Source: Euhalothece natronophila Z-M001
GTDB lineage: Bacteria; Cyanobacteriota; Cyanobacteriia; Cyanobacteriales; Rubidibacteraceae
Assembly: GCF_007904085.1 (NCBI RefSeq)
Contig: NZ_CP042326.1
Span: 1,488,001-1,552,000, forward strand
Direction of reading: 5' to 3'
DNA: 64,000 nt
Shown here: positions 43,038-52,348 of the stretch, in pieces
How positions within the stretch are numbered: position 1 is the first letter of the stretch
Layout: each line of letters begins with the position of its first letter
Program-made: the position numbers and the translations under genes
The notes under the pieces: generated by a model
What the model was told of the DNA's origin: nothing
The model's database searches: none
The model's input: only the letters and a program-made list of their open reading frames with translations

Positions 43038-43341
43038 CTAAATAAGAATTGACACCAATAATTTCTTCTTCTTCGTCTTTCATGTTTGCATTAATAAGAG
43101 CAATAATTGGTACTGAGTTTAATTTTGAGTGACTTTTTAATTCCTCAAGAATTCTCTTTCCTTGAAAGGGGAAACTATCTAGATCAGTTACAATGACCTG
43201 TGGATTAATATTGTCTAATTTTTCGGTTAAGTTTTCACTGTCTGTTACGGTAACAACGTCATAGCCAGACGCTTCTAAATAACTACAACTTGTTTCATTT
43301 TTTCCAAGATCAGCACTAATCAGTAAAACTAAGGGAGTCAT
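42967..43341 (-). CDS. Stand-alone receiver-domain protein
   Basis: The 124-residue single receiver has phospho-acceptor Asp53 in VIVTDLDSFPFQG and Lys103 in YLVKP. The usual acidic pair near residue 11 is reduced to one Asp (ISADLG), and the conserved Thr/Ser is replaced by Ile83 (PIIALINAN), so switching may be weak or altered. Its start overlaps the stop of the PAS kinase by ATGA, which implies coupled synthesis with its likely cognate kinase. It overlaps the convergent hybrid gene by 71 bases. Confidence 0.85.
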   Translation of the reverse strand: MTPLVLLISADLGKNETSCSYLEASGYDVVTVTDSENLTEKLDNINPQVIVTDLDSFPFQGKRILEELKSHSKLNSVPIIALINANMKDEEEEIIGVNSYLVKPIRLRQLLNQVQNSLPEEFLQ

Positions 43342-45710
43342 AGAAAACTGAGTAATTTTTTGGAATAAGCTTGAACATAAGCATCATCAGAAATAAAACA
43401 CATTTCAGTATAAGGAAGCCTAACAGAAAAGGTGCTTCCCTTTCCAACTTCACTTTCTACAATAACTTCTCCTCCATGTAATTCACTGAGACGACGAACT
43501 AAAGATAATCCTAATCCTGTTCCCGAATACTGACGATTTAGCTGGCTATCTAGTTGTACAAATGGTTCAAAAATTTGATCCATTTCCTCTGGCGAAATTC
43601 CAATTCCTGTATCTGTGACACTAAAAAGGATATTCTCCTTATTTTCATCTTCTTTAACATTTAGCGTAACCTTTCCTTGTTCGGGAGTAAACTTGATGGC
43701 ATTACTTAATAAATTGATCAAAATTTGTCGAATCCGTAATTCATCAACATTAATTGCTGAGCAACTGGTTTGAATATCAGCTTCTAGTTCAATTTTCTTT
43801 TTATGTGCCTCTTGCTGAACTAAATTTAAGCTACTTTCACATAAATATTGAATATTAGGATAACTAAAGTTTAAAGTAATTTTACCAGATTGAATCTTTG
43901 CTAAATCTAGAATATCATTAATTAGTTCAAGTAGATGATTAGCACTATTTTTAATGTTTTTTACGGCTTGTTTTTGAGGTTCACTTAAGGCTTTAAAAGC
44001 TCCTTCACTTAGCCCCTCTGCAATTCCTAAAATGCTATTAAGTGGGGTTCTAAGTTCGTGACTCATGCTAGCTAAAAATTCATCTTTTAAGCGAGTTGCC
44101 TGAGCTAACTCTTGATTAGTTACTTCCAAACATTCATTAGTAGATTTTAGCTCATGTTCAAAGGCTTTACGCTCATTAATATCACTGACTTTTACTAAAT
44201 AGATGGTACGACCAGTAATTTCAATTTCTTTCCAAGTGATATCTGCCCAGAATTGCGTATTATCTAGTTTAGTCAGTATTAATTCTTCTTGCCAAACTTC
44301 TTTTTCTTTCAACACTGCTTTAATAGTAGATAAGTCGCCTTGATAGAGACAACTAGCCACTTTATTGTATAAATAATTTTCATCGTCAAGAGCAAACATG
44401 GCTAAAGTTTGAGAATTATAATCTAAAATTTTTAAGGTTTCTGGGTCAAGTAAAAGTAACGCATCTGTTGCTTCATTAAAAATGACTTCTCTTAATTCTT
44501 TATTACGAGAAATTTCTTGTTGGGCTTTCTTTTCTTTAGTAATATCTTGAGCAATACCAGCTACACGATAGACTTCGCCTTGTTGATTTTTAATAGGAAA
44601 AGCGCGATCGCGCAACCAACGAATTTCCCCATCAGGACGAACAATGCGATATTCGGTATCTTGTTTTTCTAAAATTGGCTTAGAAATAGCTTCTTGAACA
44701 ATTTGATAATCTTCAGGATAAACTGCATTTAGCAAATTATGAACGTTTTTCTGTACTTCTTTTGGAGAGCGTCCCCAAATTTTTTCATAGGCGGGACTCA
44801 CATAAACGACTTCTTTTGTTGTTGGATCAACCATCCAAAAAATATCGTCAATATTTTCAGCAAACTGACGGAATTTTTCTTCGCTTTTTTCTAACGCTAA
44901 CTCAGCTTCTTTCTTGTCGGTAATGTCAATAACTACTCCGTTACGAACAATTAAACCATCAGGATAATATTGTGGTTGGGATCGTAGTTGAATCCAAACT
45001 AAACGATTAGAGGGAGTAATAATTCGTCCTTCCCAACAGAAATTTTGAGAAGAATTAACTGTGTTACGAACACCTTCTAGAAACTTATCTTGATCTTCAG
45101 GATGAATTAAATCAACGAAATTATCAAAGTCTTCGTATAGAAATTCGGGAGAAGCTTCAATAATATCTTTAACGCGATCGCTGACATAATCAATTTTAGC
45201 TTTTCCTTCAGGTAAATAAGAAACGCGATAAATTGCCCCTGGAATATTATTGGTAATTCCTTCTAACTCTAAAACTTTTTCCTGTAGTGATTTTTCTACT
45301 TTTTTACTTTCACTCAAATCAATAACATTACCCACTAGTAAAGTTTGGCTATTTTGTTGAATTAATTGTAAATAAACATTTACAGGATAAGTACTACGAT
45401 CCCGACGATAATGTAAAGTTTCTAGAAAAACTTGCGTCTTTTCTTTCCTAATTAATGGATTTATATAATCTCTAATTTTATGTTCTGTCAAATTATCAAC
45501 AATATCAAGGGGACTCATTGTTTGTAAGGCTTCTAAAGAATAACCCAAATTTTTCCTAGCTTTTGGGTTAGCATACTGAATTTTCAGCGTTTCTAAATCA
45601 ACAATATAAATTTCATTAGGGCTAGCCTCTAAAATTTGTGCTAAATTATTTGCTCCAAATTGGTTTAAATCATTGTAATTGAGTGATTTATCAGATAGTG
45701 AGTATGCCAT
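43338..45710 (-). CDS. Multi-PAS sensor histidine kinase
   Basis: The 790-residue soluble kinase has four PAS-type segments (about 22-130, 150-270, 285-395 and 410-515). PAC-like endings such as YRVAGIAQDITKEKKAQ are present. A helical linker leads to HisKA with His551 in ASMSHELRTPLNSILGI, then a HATPase with LINLLSNAIKF, DTGIGI and GTGLGLSLV. There is no transmembrane helix, so it probably senses an internal signal such as redox state, light or a ligand through the PAS domains. The cofactor is not evident: no conserved bilin cysteine or LOV motif was seen. The receiver gene is translationally coupled downstream. Confidence 0.9.
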   Translation of the reverse strand: MAYSLSDKSLNYNDLNQFGANNLAQILEASPNEIYIVDLETLKIQYANPKARKNLGYSLEALQTMSPLDIVDNLTEHKIRDYINPLIRKEKTQVFLETLHYRRDRSTYPVNVYLQLIQQNSQTLLVGNVIDLSESKKVEKSLQEKVLELEGITNNIPGAIYRVSYLPEGKAKIDYVSDRVKDIIEASPEFLYEDFDNFVDLIHPEDQDKFLEGVRNTVNSSQNFCWEGRIITPSNRLVWIQLRSQPQYYPDGLIVRNGVVIDITDKKEAELALEKSEEKFRQFAENIDDIFWMVDPTTKEVVYVSPAYEKIWGRSPKEVQKNVHNLLNAVYPEDYQIVQEAISKPILEKQDTEYRIVRPDGEIRWLRDRAFPIKNQQGEVYRVAGIAQDITKEKKAQQEISRNKELREVIFNEATDALLLLDPETLKILDYNSQTLAMFALDDENYLYNKVASCLYQGDLSTIKAVLKEKEVWQEELILTKLDNTQFWADITWKEIEITGRTIYLVKVSDINERKAFEHELKSTNECLEVTNQELAQATRLKDEFLASMSHELRTPLNSILGIAEGLSEGAFKALSEPQKQAVKNIKNSANHLLELINDILDLAKIQSGKITLNFSYPNIQYLCESSLNLVQQEAHKKKIELEADIQTSCSAINVDELRIRQILINLLSNAIKFTPEQGKVTLNVKEDENKENILFSVTDTGIGISPEEMDQIFEPFVQLDSQLNRQYSGTGLGLSLVRRLSELHGGEVIVESEVGKGSTFSVRLPYTEMCFISDDAYVQAYSKKLLSFL

Positions 45711-45763
45711 ATCTAATCTCGATATTTTTTCTTTAACTGTGACATATTTATTTTAAAATTGAC

Positions 45764-45794
45764 GAGGCGGTTTGCTTTCCGAGAACAACCCCTC
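45764..45794. other. Hairpin between the mscS-type gene and the kinase
   Basis: GAGGCGGTT pairs with AACCCCTC with one mismatch and a loop of about 14 bases. It lies after the MscS-like stop codon on the minus strand and may be a weak terminator; the following T content is low. Confidence 0.3.
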
Positions 45795-45868
45795 ACCAAA
45801 GCCTAATTAGTTTCCATTGTTGGAACTATTATGATCGAGCCATGCTGACAAATCTGAGGAAAGTTGGA

Positions 45869-47455
45869 CTAAAGATTCCGTTCTTGGGTTAACTCTACAG
45901 GTAACTTCCCACTGCGAACGTGGATATCTTGTTGGGGGAAGGGAATGGTAATTCCTCGCTCTTGAAATAACTTATAAATTATAAAGTAGAGATCACTTTT
46001 AATTTGAAATTGCTTACGAGGTTCAGAAATCCAAGGTAGTAGATTAAATTCAAGAGCACTATCCCCAAAACCTAAAAAGAAAATATTAGGAGGGGGAATA
46101 GATAAAACATCTGAGTGTTCATTGGCAGCATCTAGTAGCGTTTGGCGAACTAATTCTACATCTGATCCATAAGCAACCTTTACTGGAATATGAAGGCGAG
46201 AAATACCACTGCGATGACTCCAGTTGACAACTTCTTGTTCTAGAAAACGAGAGTTAGGGAGAATAACAGAAACACGATCAATGGTTGTTAACTCGGTACT
46301 GCGAACACTAATATTTTCAATCGTTCCCACTAAGCCTCCCACATCGACAAAATCTCCCACTTGAATGGGACGCTCAAAAATTAGCACTAACCCACTAACA
46401 AACTCTTTCGCAATCCCTTGAATCCCTAAACCAACACCAACCCCCAAAACCCCTGCAAAGACATTTAAAGAGGTAATATCTAAGCCCCAGAGTTGTAGCA
46501 GCACTAAGGTTCCAATGAGAATAAACCCATAGTTAGCGACTACAGCAATGGTTTCTTGAGCCGCTCGACTGAGCCCTGTTATACTAAGAACCCGCATTCG
46601 TAAAACTTGTTTAATGCTACGAGCTAGGATAAATAGGGCTGTTAACAGACCAATTAGAATAATTAAATCTAACACTGAGTAAGCATTGTTCCCTAAAGGA
46701 AAAATATCAGAAGTTAGACTATAAATGACCGTATCCCGTAGCTGACGGTTGAGGTGACGGGTTTGCGGAAACCGAGTACTGATGTAAATCAGGGTGATCA
46801 GAATTAGTAAAAAGCGGAAGAGATTAAGAACAACTTGAAAGGCAATAAAACGGGGATTTGCGATGGTTAAGGGCTGAGTATAGGAACTACCACCAGTAGG
46901 AGTAGAATGAGACTCTTGAAGATAAGGATAAATCCAGCGATCGCAGATTACATTAATCCCCCGCAAAAAGAACAGTAAAATAGCAACTGCAAGGAAAGAA
47001 AGAAGGGCTGAACGAATTAAAAATTGTTGAGTGCGTTCATATTTGGCTCGCGCGATCGCGCTTTCTAAACTACTTTCCCAAATTCTTGCTTGCTCAATTA
47101 AACTGCGTCCTTCGGGAGTATCCTCCGAGGTAACAGAAAGCCAATGTCGTCCATTCAGTTGCAACGTAGGGATAGTTTCAGTGGTACTAACCGTAATGCT
47201 AATTGACTCTTCTTGTTCTTCCTGTAACGGTCTAAAAGTGGCTCGTACGACTCCGTTTAAGCTCCGCGTTGCCTCTTGAGCGCGATCTGTTGCACTAAAT
47301 TGTCCCGATCGCGCCACTTCAAACACCACTCTCCCATCTAGTAACACAGGTGCAGTTTCAGTGATTTGCGCCCAAGCTGGTAAAGCCCAAAGCAACCAAC
47401 TACAAGCAATTGTACAAATTCCGAGAAAACAAGAGCTTAAAGCACGAACATTCAT
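45869..47455 (-). CDS. MscS-family mechanosensitive channel with signal peptide
   Basis: The 528-residue protein begins with a signal peptide (cleavage near AWA, about residue 28) and a periplasmic domain of about 130 residues. Several transmembrane helices follow. The pore-lining helix and the MscS beta domain carry FAGVLGVGVGLGIQGIAKEF, then PIQVGDFVDVGGLVGTIENI and RSTELTTIDRVSVILPNS. Such channels open under membrane tension and release osmolytes on hypo-osmotic shock. An AI-2E family gene lies nine bases upstream on the same strand. Confidence 0.92.
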   Translation of the reverse strand: MNVRALSSCFLGICTIACSWLLWALPAWAQITETAPVLLDGRVVFEVARSGQFSATDRAQEATRSLNGVVRATFRPLQEEQEESISITVSTTETIPTLQLNGRHWLSVTSEDTPEGRSLIEQARIWESSLESAIARAKYERTQQFLIRSALLSFLAVAILLFFLRGINVICDRWIYPYLQESHSTPTGGSSYTQPLTIANPRFIAFQVVLNLFRFLLILITLIYISTRFPQTRHLNRQLRDTVIYSLTSDIFPLGNNAYSVLDLIILIGLLTALFILARSIKQVLRMRVLSITGLSRAAQETIAVVANYGFILIGTLVLLQLWGLDITSLNVFAGVLGVGVGLGIQGIAKEFVSGLVLIFERPIQVGDFVDVGGLVGTIENISVRSTELTTIDRVSVILPNSRFLEQEVVNWSHRSGISRLHIPVKVAYGSDVELVRQTLLDAANEHSDVLSIPPPNIFFLGFGDSALEFNLLPWISEPRKQFQIKSDLYFIIYKLFQERGITIPFPQQDIHVRSGKLPVELTQERNL

Positions 47456-47464
47456 AATTATAGT

Positions 47465-48571
47465 TTATTGACCAGATCTGATCGGCAAAGGTGTGGAAGG
47501 AGAGGGTTGATTTTTCTCTGCAAGTAACTTAGGTTTTAGATACAGATTTTCAATTAGTGTCGCTGATCCAGCAACCCAAGGAGGAACAATTAACGCCCCT
47601 AAAATTCCTAACACCTGTGCGCCGCCAATCACAGCTAAGAGTTGATAAAGGGGATGTAAGCGGACAGTATTTCCCACCAGTAAGGGATCAAGAACATAAG
47701 TTTCCACATTTTGAACCACCACAAATAACACTAACACCCATAAAACCGTCCAACCACCATTGGCCGTCGCCACAATGAGGGCTGGAATTGAACCCAGCAC
47801 TGGGCCAAAAAAGGGAATTAAATTCGTTACCCCCGCGATCGCGCCTAAACCTAAAGCAAACTCAGAAATGCCTAACGCCCTTAAACTAATTGTAATCACA
47901 ACCCCTAAAATTCCAGACACTAAAACCCGTCCTTGAATATAGCCTCCCATCCGCAAGGCTACAGGATGAATTTGGGCCTCTAAACGAGCATTCCAAGGGC
48001 TAGGAAACAAACTAATCAGTCCTTTCAGTAACCGTCGCGATCCCGAAAGCATATAACCTGAGAGAACAACAGATAGAATAACACTAATAAACCCGCCAAT
48101 AATCCCCCGAGTTACCCCATAAGAACGCACTAATAACTGTTGACTAGAGCGAATCAACCAGCTAGTGAGAGCTTTCGTATCAAAGAGACGATTAATCGGA
48201 TCCAACTCTTCTGGATCAGTCATTCCTAAGCGTAAAGCAATATCTTGAGCCAATAAGCGCAACGTCTCTAAATAATTGGGAAGTTTCCGAATTAAGCGTT
48301 GAATTTGCTCTACAACTGTGGGCCCAATGAGAACTGCTGCCCCTGTTAAGCCACCAATTAGCACCAAATAAACGAGAAGAACCGCTAGAAACCGAGGTAG
48401 TCCTAATTTTTCAGCAGCATTGACTGTCGGGGCTAAAGCCGAAGCTAACACCACCGAAATCATGACTACAATAATGAGGCTTTGCAGTTGCCATAATAAA
48501 ACTCCTAGAAAAAAAAGAGTTGCAGCCACAATTAAAGTAGAATTGGAAATAACAATACGCTGCTGAGACAT
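47465..48571 (-). CDS. AI-2E/PerM-family transporter
   Basis: The 368-residue membrane protein has about eight helices. The family pattern includes ASALAPTVNAAEKLGLPRFLA near the N-terminus, a cytoplasmic-like LLKGLISLFPSPWN segment, and GVTNLIPFFGPVLGSIPALI with the VVQNVETYVLDPLLVG ending. Members export autoinducer-2 or act as Na+/H+ antiporters in halophiles; the substrate cannot be assigned here. Co-orientation with the MscS channel at nine-base spacing suggests a shared osmotic or membrane-stress unit. Confidence 0.88.
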   Translation of the reverse strand: MSQQRIVISNSTLIVAATLFFLGVLLWQLQSLIIVVMISVVLASALAPTVNAAEKLGLPRFLAVLLVYLVLIGGLTGAAVLIGPTVVEQIQRLIRKLPNYLETLRLLAQDIALRLGMTDPEELDPINRLFDTKALTSWLIRSSQQLLVRSYGVTRGIIGGFISVILSVVLSGYMLSGSRRLLKGLISLFPSPWNARLEAQIHPVALRMGGYIQGRVLVSGILGVVITISLRALGISEFALGLGAIAGVTNLIPFFGPVLGSIPALIVATANGGWTVLWVLVLFVVVQNVETYVLDPLLVGNTVRLHPLYQLLAVIGGAQVLGILGALIVPPWVAGSATLIENLYLKPKLLAEKNQPSPSTPLPIRSGQ

Positions 48572-48638
48572 TGCACCAGTTTTAAAACGACTTTGAATTA
48601 TAGTTTATCGTGTTGTTTCATTTTTGATCTTAAATTCC

Positions 48639-49316
48639 ATGACCTCAGATCAGGTAAAACTCCCCTCATTTAATGATCCGACTCTCTGGGAAAAAGCCCT
48701 AACTCACCGCTCCTACTTTAATGAACATTCAGAAGTGGAAGAAGATAACGAACGGCTAGAATTTCTCGGTGATGCAGTTTTAGGCTTTCTGGTGGGAAAA
48801 TTATTATATGAAACTTACCCCCAAATGCGAGAAGGAGAACTAACCAAGCTGCGATCGCGCCTTGTCAATAATGAACATCAGCTCGCCGAATTTGCCCTCA
48901 CCCTCAATTTAAATCAATATATCTACTTGGGAAAAGGCGCAGAAAAAGACGGAACGCGCAATAACCCCGAAGTTCTTAGCGATACCTTAGAAGCCGTTAT
49001 CGGGGCTTATTTCCTTGACTCAGGATTAGAAGCTGTGGAATCCTTTATTCTCCCTTTTTTCCGTTCCATCGCTGAAACCGTCACCAGTAATGCTGAACTC
49101 GACACTAATTATAAAGGGCGACTTCAAGAATGGGCTTTAGCCTATTGGGGAGAAATTCCTCGTTATTACATCATTAAAGAAGAGGGGAAAGATCACGCTA
49201 AACAATTTACTGCCGAAGTCCACATTGCTAATCAATGCTATGGCGTTGGCATGGGAGAAACCAAAAAAGCAGCTGAGAAAAAAGCTGCTCAAGTAGCCTT
49301 AAAAAAATCCCGATAA
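48639..49316 (+). CDS. rnc: Ribonuclease III
   Basis: The 225-residue enzyme cleaves double-stranded RNA in rRNA and mRNA processing. The catalytic signature NERLEFLGDAVLGFLV is followed by the second acidic cluster DTLEAVIGAYFLD. A C-terminal double-stranded-RNA-binding domain has YKGRLQEWALAYWG and KKAAEKKAAQVAL. The ATG at 48639 is preferred to a TTG five codons earlier. Cyanobacteria often have two or more RNase III-type genes; this one is full length. Confidence 0.94.
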   Translation: MTSDQVKLPSFNDPTLWEKALTHRSYFNEHSEVEEDNERLEFLGDAVLGFLVGKLLYETYPQMREGELTKLRSRLVNNEHQLAEFALTLNLNQYIYLGKGAEKDGTRNNPEVLSDTLEAVIGAYFLDSGLEAVESFILPFFRSIAETVTSNAELDTNYKGRLQEWALAYWGEIPRYYIIKEEGKDHAKQFTAEVHIANQCYGVGMGETKKAAEKKAAQVALKKSR

Positions 49317-49405
49317 TTTAGTTTCTGGGAGTTTCATGATCAGAAAAATTCGGCTTAGCTCAAAAAGAGAGACCGAATCCAAAAACGCTACCTGAATTCT
49401 ATCCA

Positions 49406-51976
49406 TTAAACAATTAGCTGCCAAAAACAGACCGTTAGTCCCAATATGGCTAAATGTTGCGGTAATAATGACCAAAAAGAACGACGCAGAATTTTTTGAG
49501 TTAAAGCCACCGCTAGGAGACTACCAACAAATAAACTTGCCCCTTGTAAGAAATCAATTACGGCTGGATGCGCGATCGCGATCGGTAAACTTTCCCCATT
49601 CAAGCCAAAAGTGGCAAACATAACAGGTAGTAAACGCCCTCCTTCTCCTAACCCTAAATCTAAATAATGAGCTAAATTCGCCACTAAAACTAAGGGTAAA
49701 TAGCCATAAGCACTTTCTACAAAAGGACGGGGTTTAATTTGTACTGTCTTTGGTTTCAGCCATGCTGCTAGCTTCTGGGATAACCCCATAATCACTTGCG
49801 CCAAAATGGGGATTAAAGCAGGTAAACTTAATACAGCGATTGAGACTCCCCCATGCACCCAAAAGTTCTCTAAATTCCAATTCAGTCCCAACTGCGTTTG
49901 AATTTCTGGTAAACGATGGAGAAAGACCACATCTAGAAGTAACAGTAAAAGGGCTACTTCATAGAGACGGGGTTGATGGGTTGTCCATAATTCAATGCCA
50001 GGGGGACGCAAATTTACTTCCACTGAACGGTGAGGACAGGCTTTTAAGCAAGTCATACAAAGCACACAATCCCGATTATCTTCAAGCTGTGCAGGATGAG
50101 AATATAAAGGACAGCCTGTGGTTTCTTGACCTTCTCCTTTTTCGGGGCCGCCTTTATAACACTGATAAGTAGTACATTCGGCAGAACAAGTTCCCTGTTG
50201 CGCCCTCAGTTCCGTCATGGAGAGTTTGGCAAACATCCCATTCATACCGCCAATGGGACACAAATAGCGACACCAAAACCGTCTTTCAAACAGAAGCGAA
50301 AAAATAATTGCCCCAGCCGTGATCAGAAGTAGTAAACAAGCAGAAAGATAAGCAGTATTTTGTAAATGCCACAGTTCCTCCCACAGTAAAATTAGGGCAA
50401 ATAAGCCAAATAAGAACCATCCTCCCCACCGTTCGGCTGATTGACGGGGCCACCGTTTTAATTTTCTGGGAAATAACCACAGGGAGACTTTTTGCGTTAA
50501 TTCCCCATAGATCATAAAGGGGCAAACGGCACACCATAAGCGTCCCACAAAAGGAAAAGCAATAAGAACCCCTGGCCACCACCATGCCCAAAAGAGATTG
50601 AGGGCAAAGTTTTCAGAACGATTTTGCGGTCCTAAAAATAAAATGGCAACGACGAGGGCAAAAGCAGGGAGAACAAACCAGTAATTAAACCGATCTGGAT
50701 ACCAGACACTGCGAAGAAAGCGACGAAGCCTCGGAAAAGTATTAAGTAAGTTTAAGCGCAGTTGCTTTTTCTTATTATAGGAGGGCCAAACAATTTCCTC
50801 CGTGAGGGGTTGCCCTTCGGGTAATTGTACGATCGCGCGACGAATTAAATTTTCTAATTCCGTTAAATTATTGGGAAAGTCATACGCCTGTAAGCGACGA
50901 ATTGTCTCTTGAGGAACTTGCGGTTTTTTCAGTCCTTTTCCCCGACAAATTAAACTAATATAGTATTTAACTTGATCTTCTAAGTCGCCTTTTCTCACTC
51001 GTAACGGGGGAACTTTGATCGTTTTTTCCACATAGGGATCGAGTTCTGGAACTGTTCTTTCCGAAATGAGGATAATTCGCGCTTGGGACGTTTTCGGTGG
51101 CGGTGGCGGTTCATCGGGACGAGAAACAGGGGTATAAGTGTTATCTTTAAGAAGTTGCGCGATCGCGGGACGCAATTCTTCATCTAATTCTTGAACATTA
51201 TTTAAGACCAGTGTTCCCTCTCCTAACGCTTCTAGTAATCCAAATTTACCGTTAGCCCGTCCAAATAATTCTGCCCCACTGGTTTGCAAGGTGCTACAAT
51301 CTACCCTAATAATGGGTTCTCGCCGTTGGGAAGAGCCAAAATGAATCAGCGCAGCCGCATTATCTTTTCCCAGTCCGGGTTCCCCAAAAATCAACACTGA
51401 TTCCCGAGTTTCCGAGGCTTGTTTGATTTGTTGTCGCAGTCGCACGGCATAACGACTTCTTCCAATAACGCCCCGTCTTGCTTTTGTCACTAAGTAGGGA
51501 CGTAAAATATAAGCCCGTTCCTGTTCAAAGTTTAATTGTGAAGAGACTAAAGCCAATTCTTGGGCTAATTGTTGGGAGAAAACTTGCGTAATTTCAGGAT
51601 ATTTAGCAATTATGGCGCGCATTTTTGCCGCATTAATAAACCAAAAATGGCATTCACTTTGAGTAATGATAGTTTCCCGTGTTGGCTGATTGAGAACTAA
51701 CGATTGCAGATTGATAATGCTACCGGGAAGTAAACTTAAATTTGGGGATAGTTTTTGGGGCGTTTGTGGGGTAAATTTTGGTGAAGGCTGGCTTTCTAGT
51801 TTTCCTGACTGGACAATATAGAGTCCGAGGGGTTGGGTTTCCGCTTTAACGAGGGTTTGATTTGCCCCAGCAGTGCGTTCTTCTAATAAGGGCGCGATCG
51901 CGCTTAAGACATTTTCAGGTAAAATTGTTAATGCAGTGCGTTCCTGCAACCAAGTCACCAACTGGGAAACACTCAT
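49406..51976 (-). CDS. Fusion: cNMP-binding-like + degenerate sigma-54-activator AAA+ + membrane polyferredoxin
   Basis: The ATG at 51976 has GGAG eight bases upstream and is preferred to a TTG 14 codons earlier; it gives 856 residues. Residues about 25-165 resemble a cyclic-nucleotide-binding domain. Residues about 170-400 form an NtrC-type AAA+ domain with P-loop GEPGLGKD (198-205) and ELFGRANG. The GAFTGA sigma-54 loop is missing, and Walker B ends in Asn-Asn (259-260) instead of Asp-Glu, so ATP hydrolysis and sigma-54 contact are unlikely; cyanobacteria also lack sigma-54. The C-terminal half is a NapH/CcoG-like membrane protein. It has CxxCP (482-486), CRYLCP (569-574), CSAEC plus two more Cys (597-622), and a 4Fe-4S set CVLCMTCLKACP (637-648). 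A redox sensor or electron conduit is inferred. Confidence 0.85.
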   Translation of the reverse strand: MSVSQLVTWLQERTALTILPENVLSAIAPLLEERTAGANQTLVKAETQPLGLYIVQSGKLESQPSPKFTPQTPQKLSPNLSLLPGSIINLQSLVLNQPTRETIITQSECHFWFINAAKMRAIIAKYPEITQVFSQQLAQELALVSSQLNFEQERAYILRPYLVTKARRGVIGRSRYAVRLRQQIKQASETRESVLIFGEPGLGKDNAAALIHFGSSQRREPIIRVDCSTLQTSGAELFGRANGKFGLLEALGEGTLVLNNVQELDEELRPAIAQLLKDNTYTPVSRPDEPPPPPKTSQARIILISERTVPELDPYVEKTIKVPPLRVRKGDLEDQVKYYISLICRGKGLKKPQVPQETIRRLQAYDFPNNLTELENLIRRAIVQLPEGQPLTEEIVWPSYNKKKQLRLNLLNTFPRLRRFLRSVWYPDRFNYWFVLPAFALVVAILFLGPQNRSENFALNLFWAWWWPGVLIAFPFVGRLWCAVCPFMIYGELTQKVSLWLFPRKLKRWPRQSAERWGGWFLFGLFALILLWEELWHLQNTAYLSACLLLLITAGAIIFSLLFERRFWCRYLCPIGGMNGMFAKLSMTELRAQQGTCSAECTTYQCYKGGPEKGEGQETTGCPLYSHPAQLEDNRDCVLCMTCLKACPHRSVEVNLRPPGIELWTTHQPRLYEVALLLLLLDVVFLHRLPEIQTQLGLNWNLENFWVHGGVSIAVLSLPALIPILAQVIMGLSQKLAAWLKPKTVQIKPRPFVESAYGYLPLVLVANLAHYLDLGLGEGGRLLPVMFATFGLNGESLPIAIAHPAVIDFLQGASLFVGSLLAVALTQKILRRSFWSLLPQHLAILGLTVCFWQLIV

Positions 51977-52043
51977 GCCCTTTTCTCCGTTTCTCGTTGC
52001 TTCATATTTTAAAAGCAACGTTTGAGATTTGGGATTAAGTTTT

Positions 52044-52133
52044 ATGATCGAACCAGTTAATTTTTTAGTGCCTTTAGCCCTTTTAGGGTTAATTGTTTTA
52101 GCAGCGATTTTCTTTACATTTCAGTCTCGTTAA
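52044..52133 (+). CDS. 29-aa single-helix membrane peptide
   Basis: ATG at 52044 encodes MIEPVNFLVPLALLGLIVLA and then nine more residues ending QSR before TAA. It is one hydrophobic helix with an acidic start and a basic end, the form of photosynthetic or respiratory complex small subunits. I could not match it to Psb, Pet, Psa or Ndh peptides I know. It is divergent from the polyferredoxin fusion gene with a 67-base gap, so the two may share regulation. Its reality as a gene is unproven. Confidence 0.45.
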   Translation: MIEPVNFLVPLALLGLIVLAAIFFTFQSR

Positions 52134-52138
52134 AATAA

Positions 52139-52190
52139 TATTGTTATTTGTTATTCGTTATTTGTTATTTGGTTACAAAGGACAAAACGA
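52139..52190. repeat. Heptamer array (TTGTTAT)n with TTACAAAGGACAAA tail
   Basis: Four to five TTGTTAT/TCGTTAT heptamers are followed by TTGGTTACAAAGGACAAAACG. The tail is the same as in the arrays at 17508 and 24421, but the heptamer is different, so the tail and the heptamer evolve separately. Confidence 0.8.
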
Positions 52191-52265
52191 TTAATCTTTT
52201 CGATAATGAAAATTAAAACTGCTATAGCAGTATGATCTCATTTGTAAAAAGTAGCTCAACTTACC

Positions 52266-52312
52266 GATCCCCCCTAACCCCCCTTATTAAGGGGGGAATT
52301 AAAGGGGGGATC
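52266..52312. repeat. G/C-run inverted repeat GATCCCCCC ... GGGGGGATC
   Basis: The 47 bases have arms GATCCCCCCTAACCCCCCTT and the near-complement AAGGGGGGAATTAAAGGGGGGATC. This is a known style of dispersed cyanobacterial palindrome. It lies in the upstream region of the DUF4334 gene and could form a cruciform or an RNA hairpin. Confidence 0.8.
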
Positions 52313-52348
52313 AAATGCAGGAATTTACAACTGATTTAGGATTGCTAT

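Noticed and set aside
50286-50591. 101-codon frame overlapping the polyferredoxin gene
   Set aside because: It is in another frame of the Cys-rich membrane region; the main frame has all the motifs.
49406-51976. Calling the fusion a sigma-54-dependent regulator
   Set aside because: The sigma-54 contact loop and Walker B acids are absent and cyanobacteria have no sigma-54.
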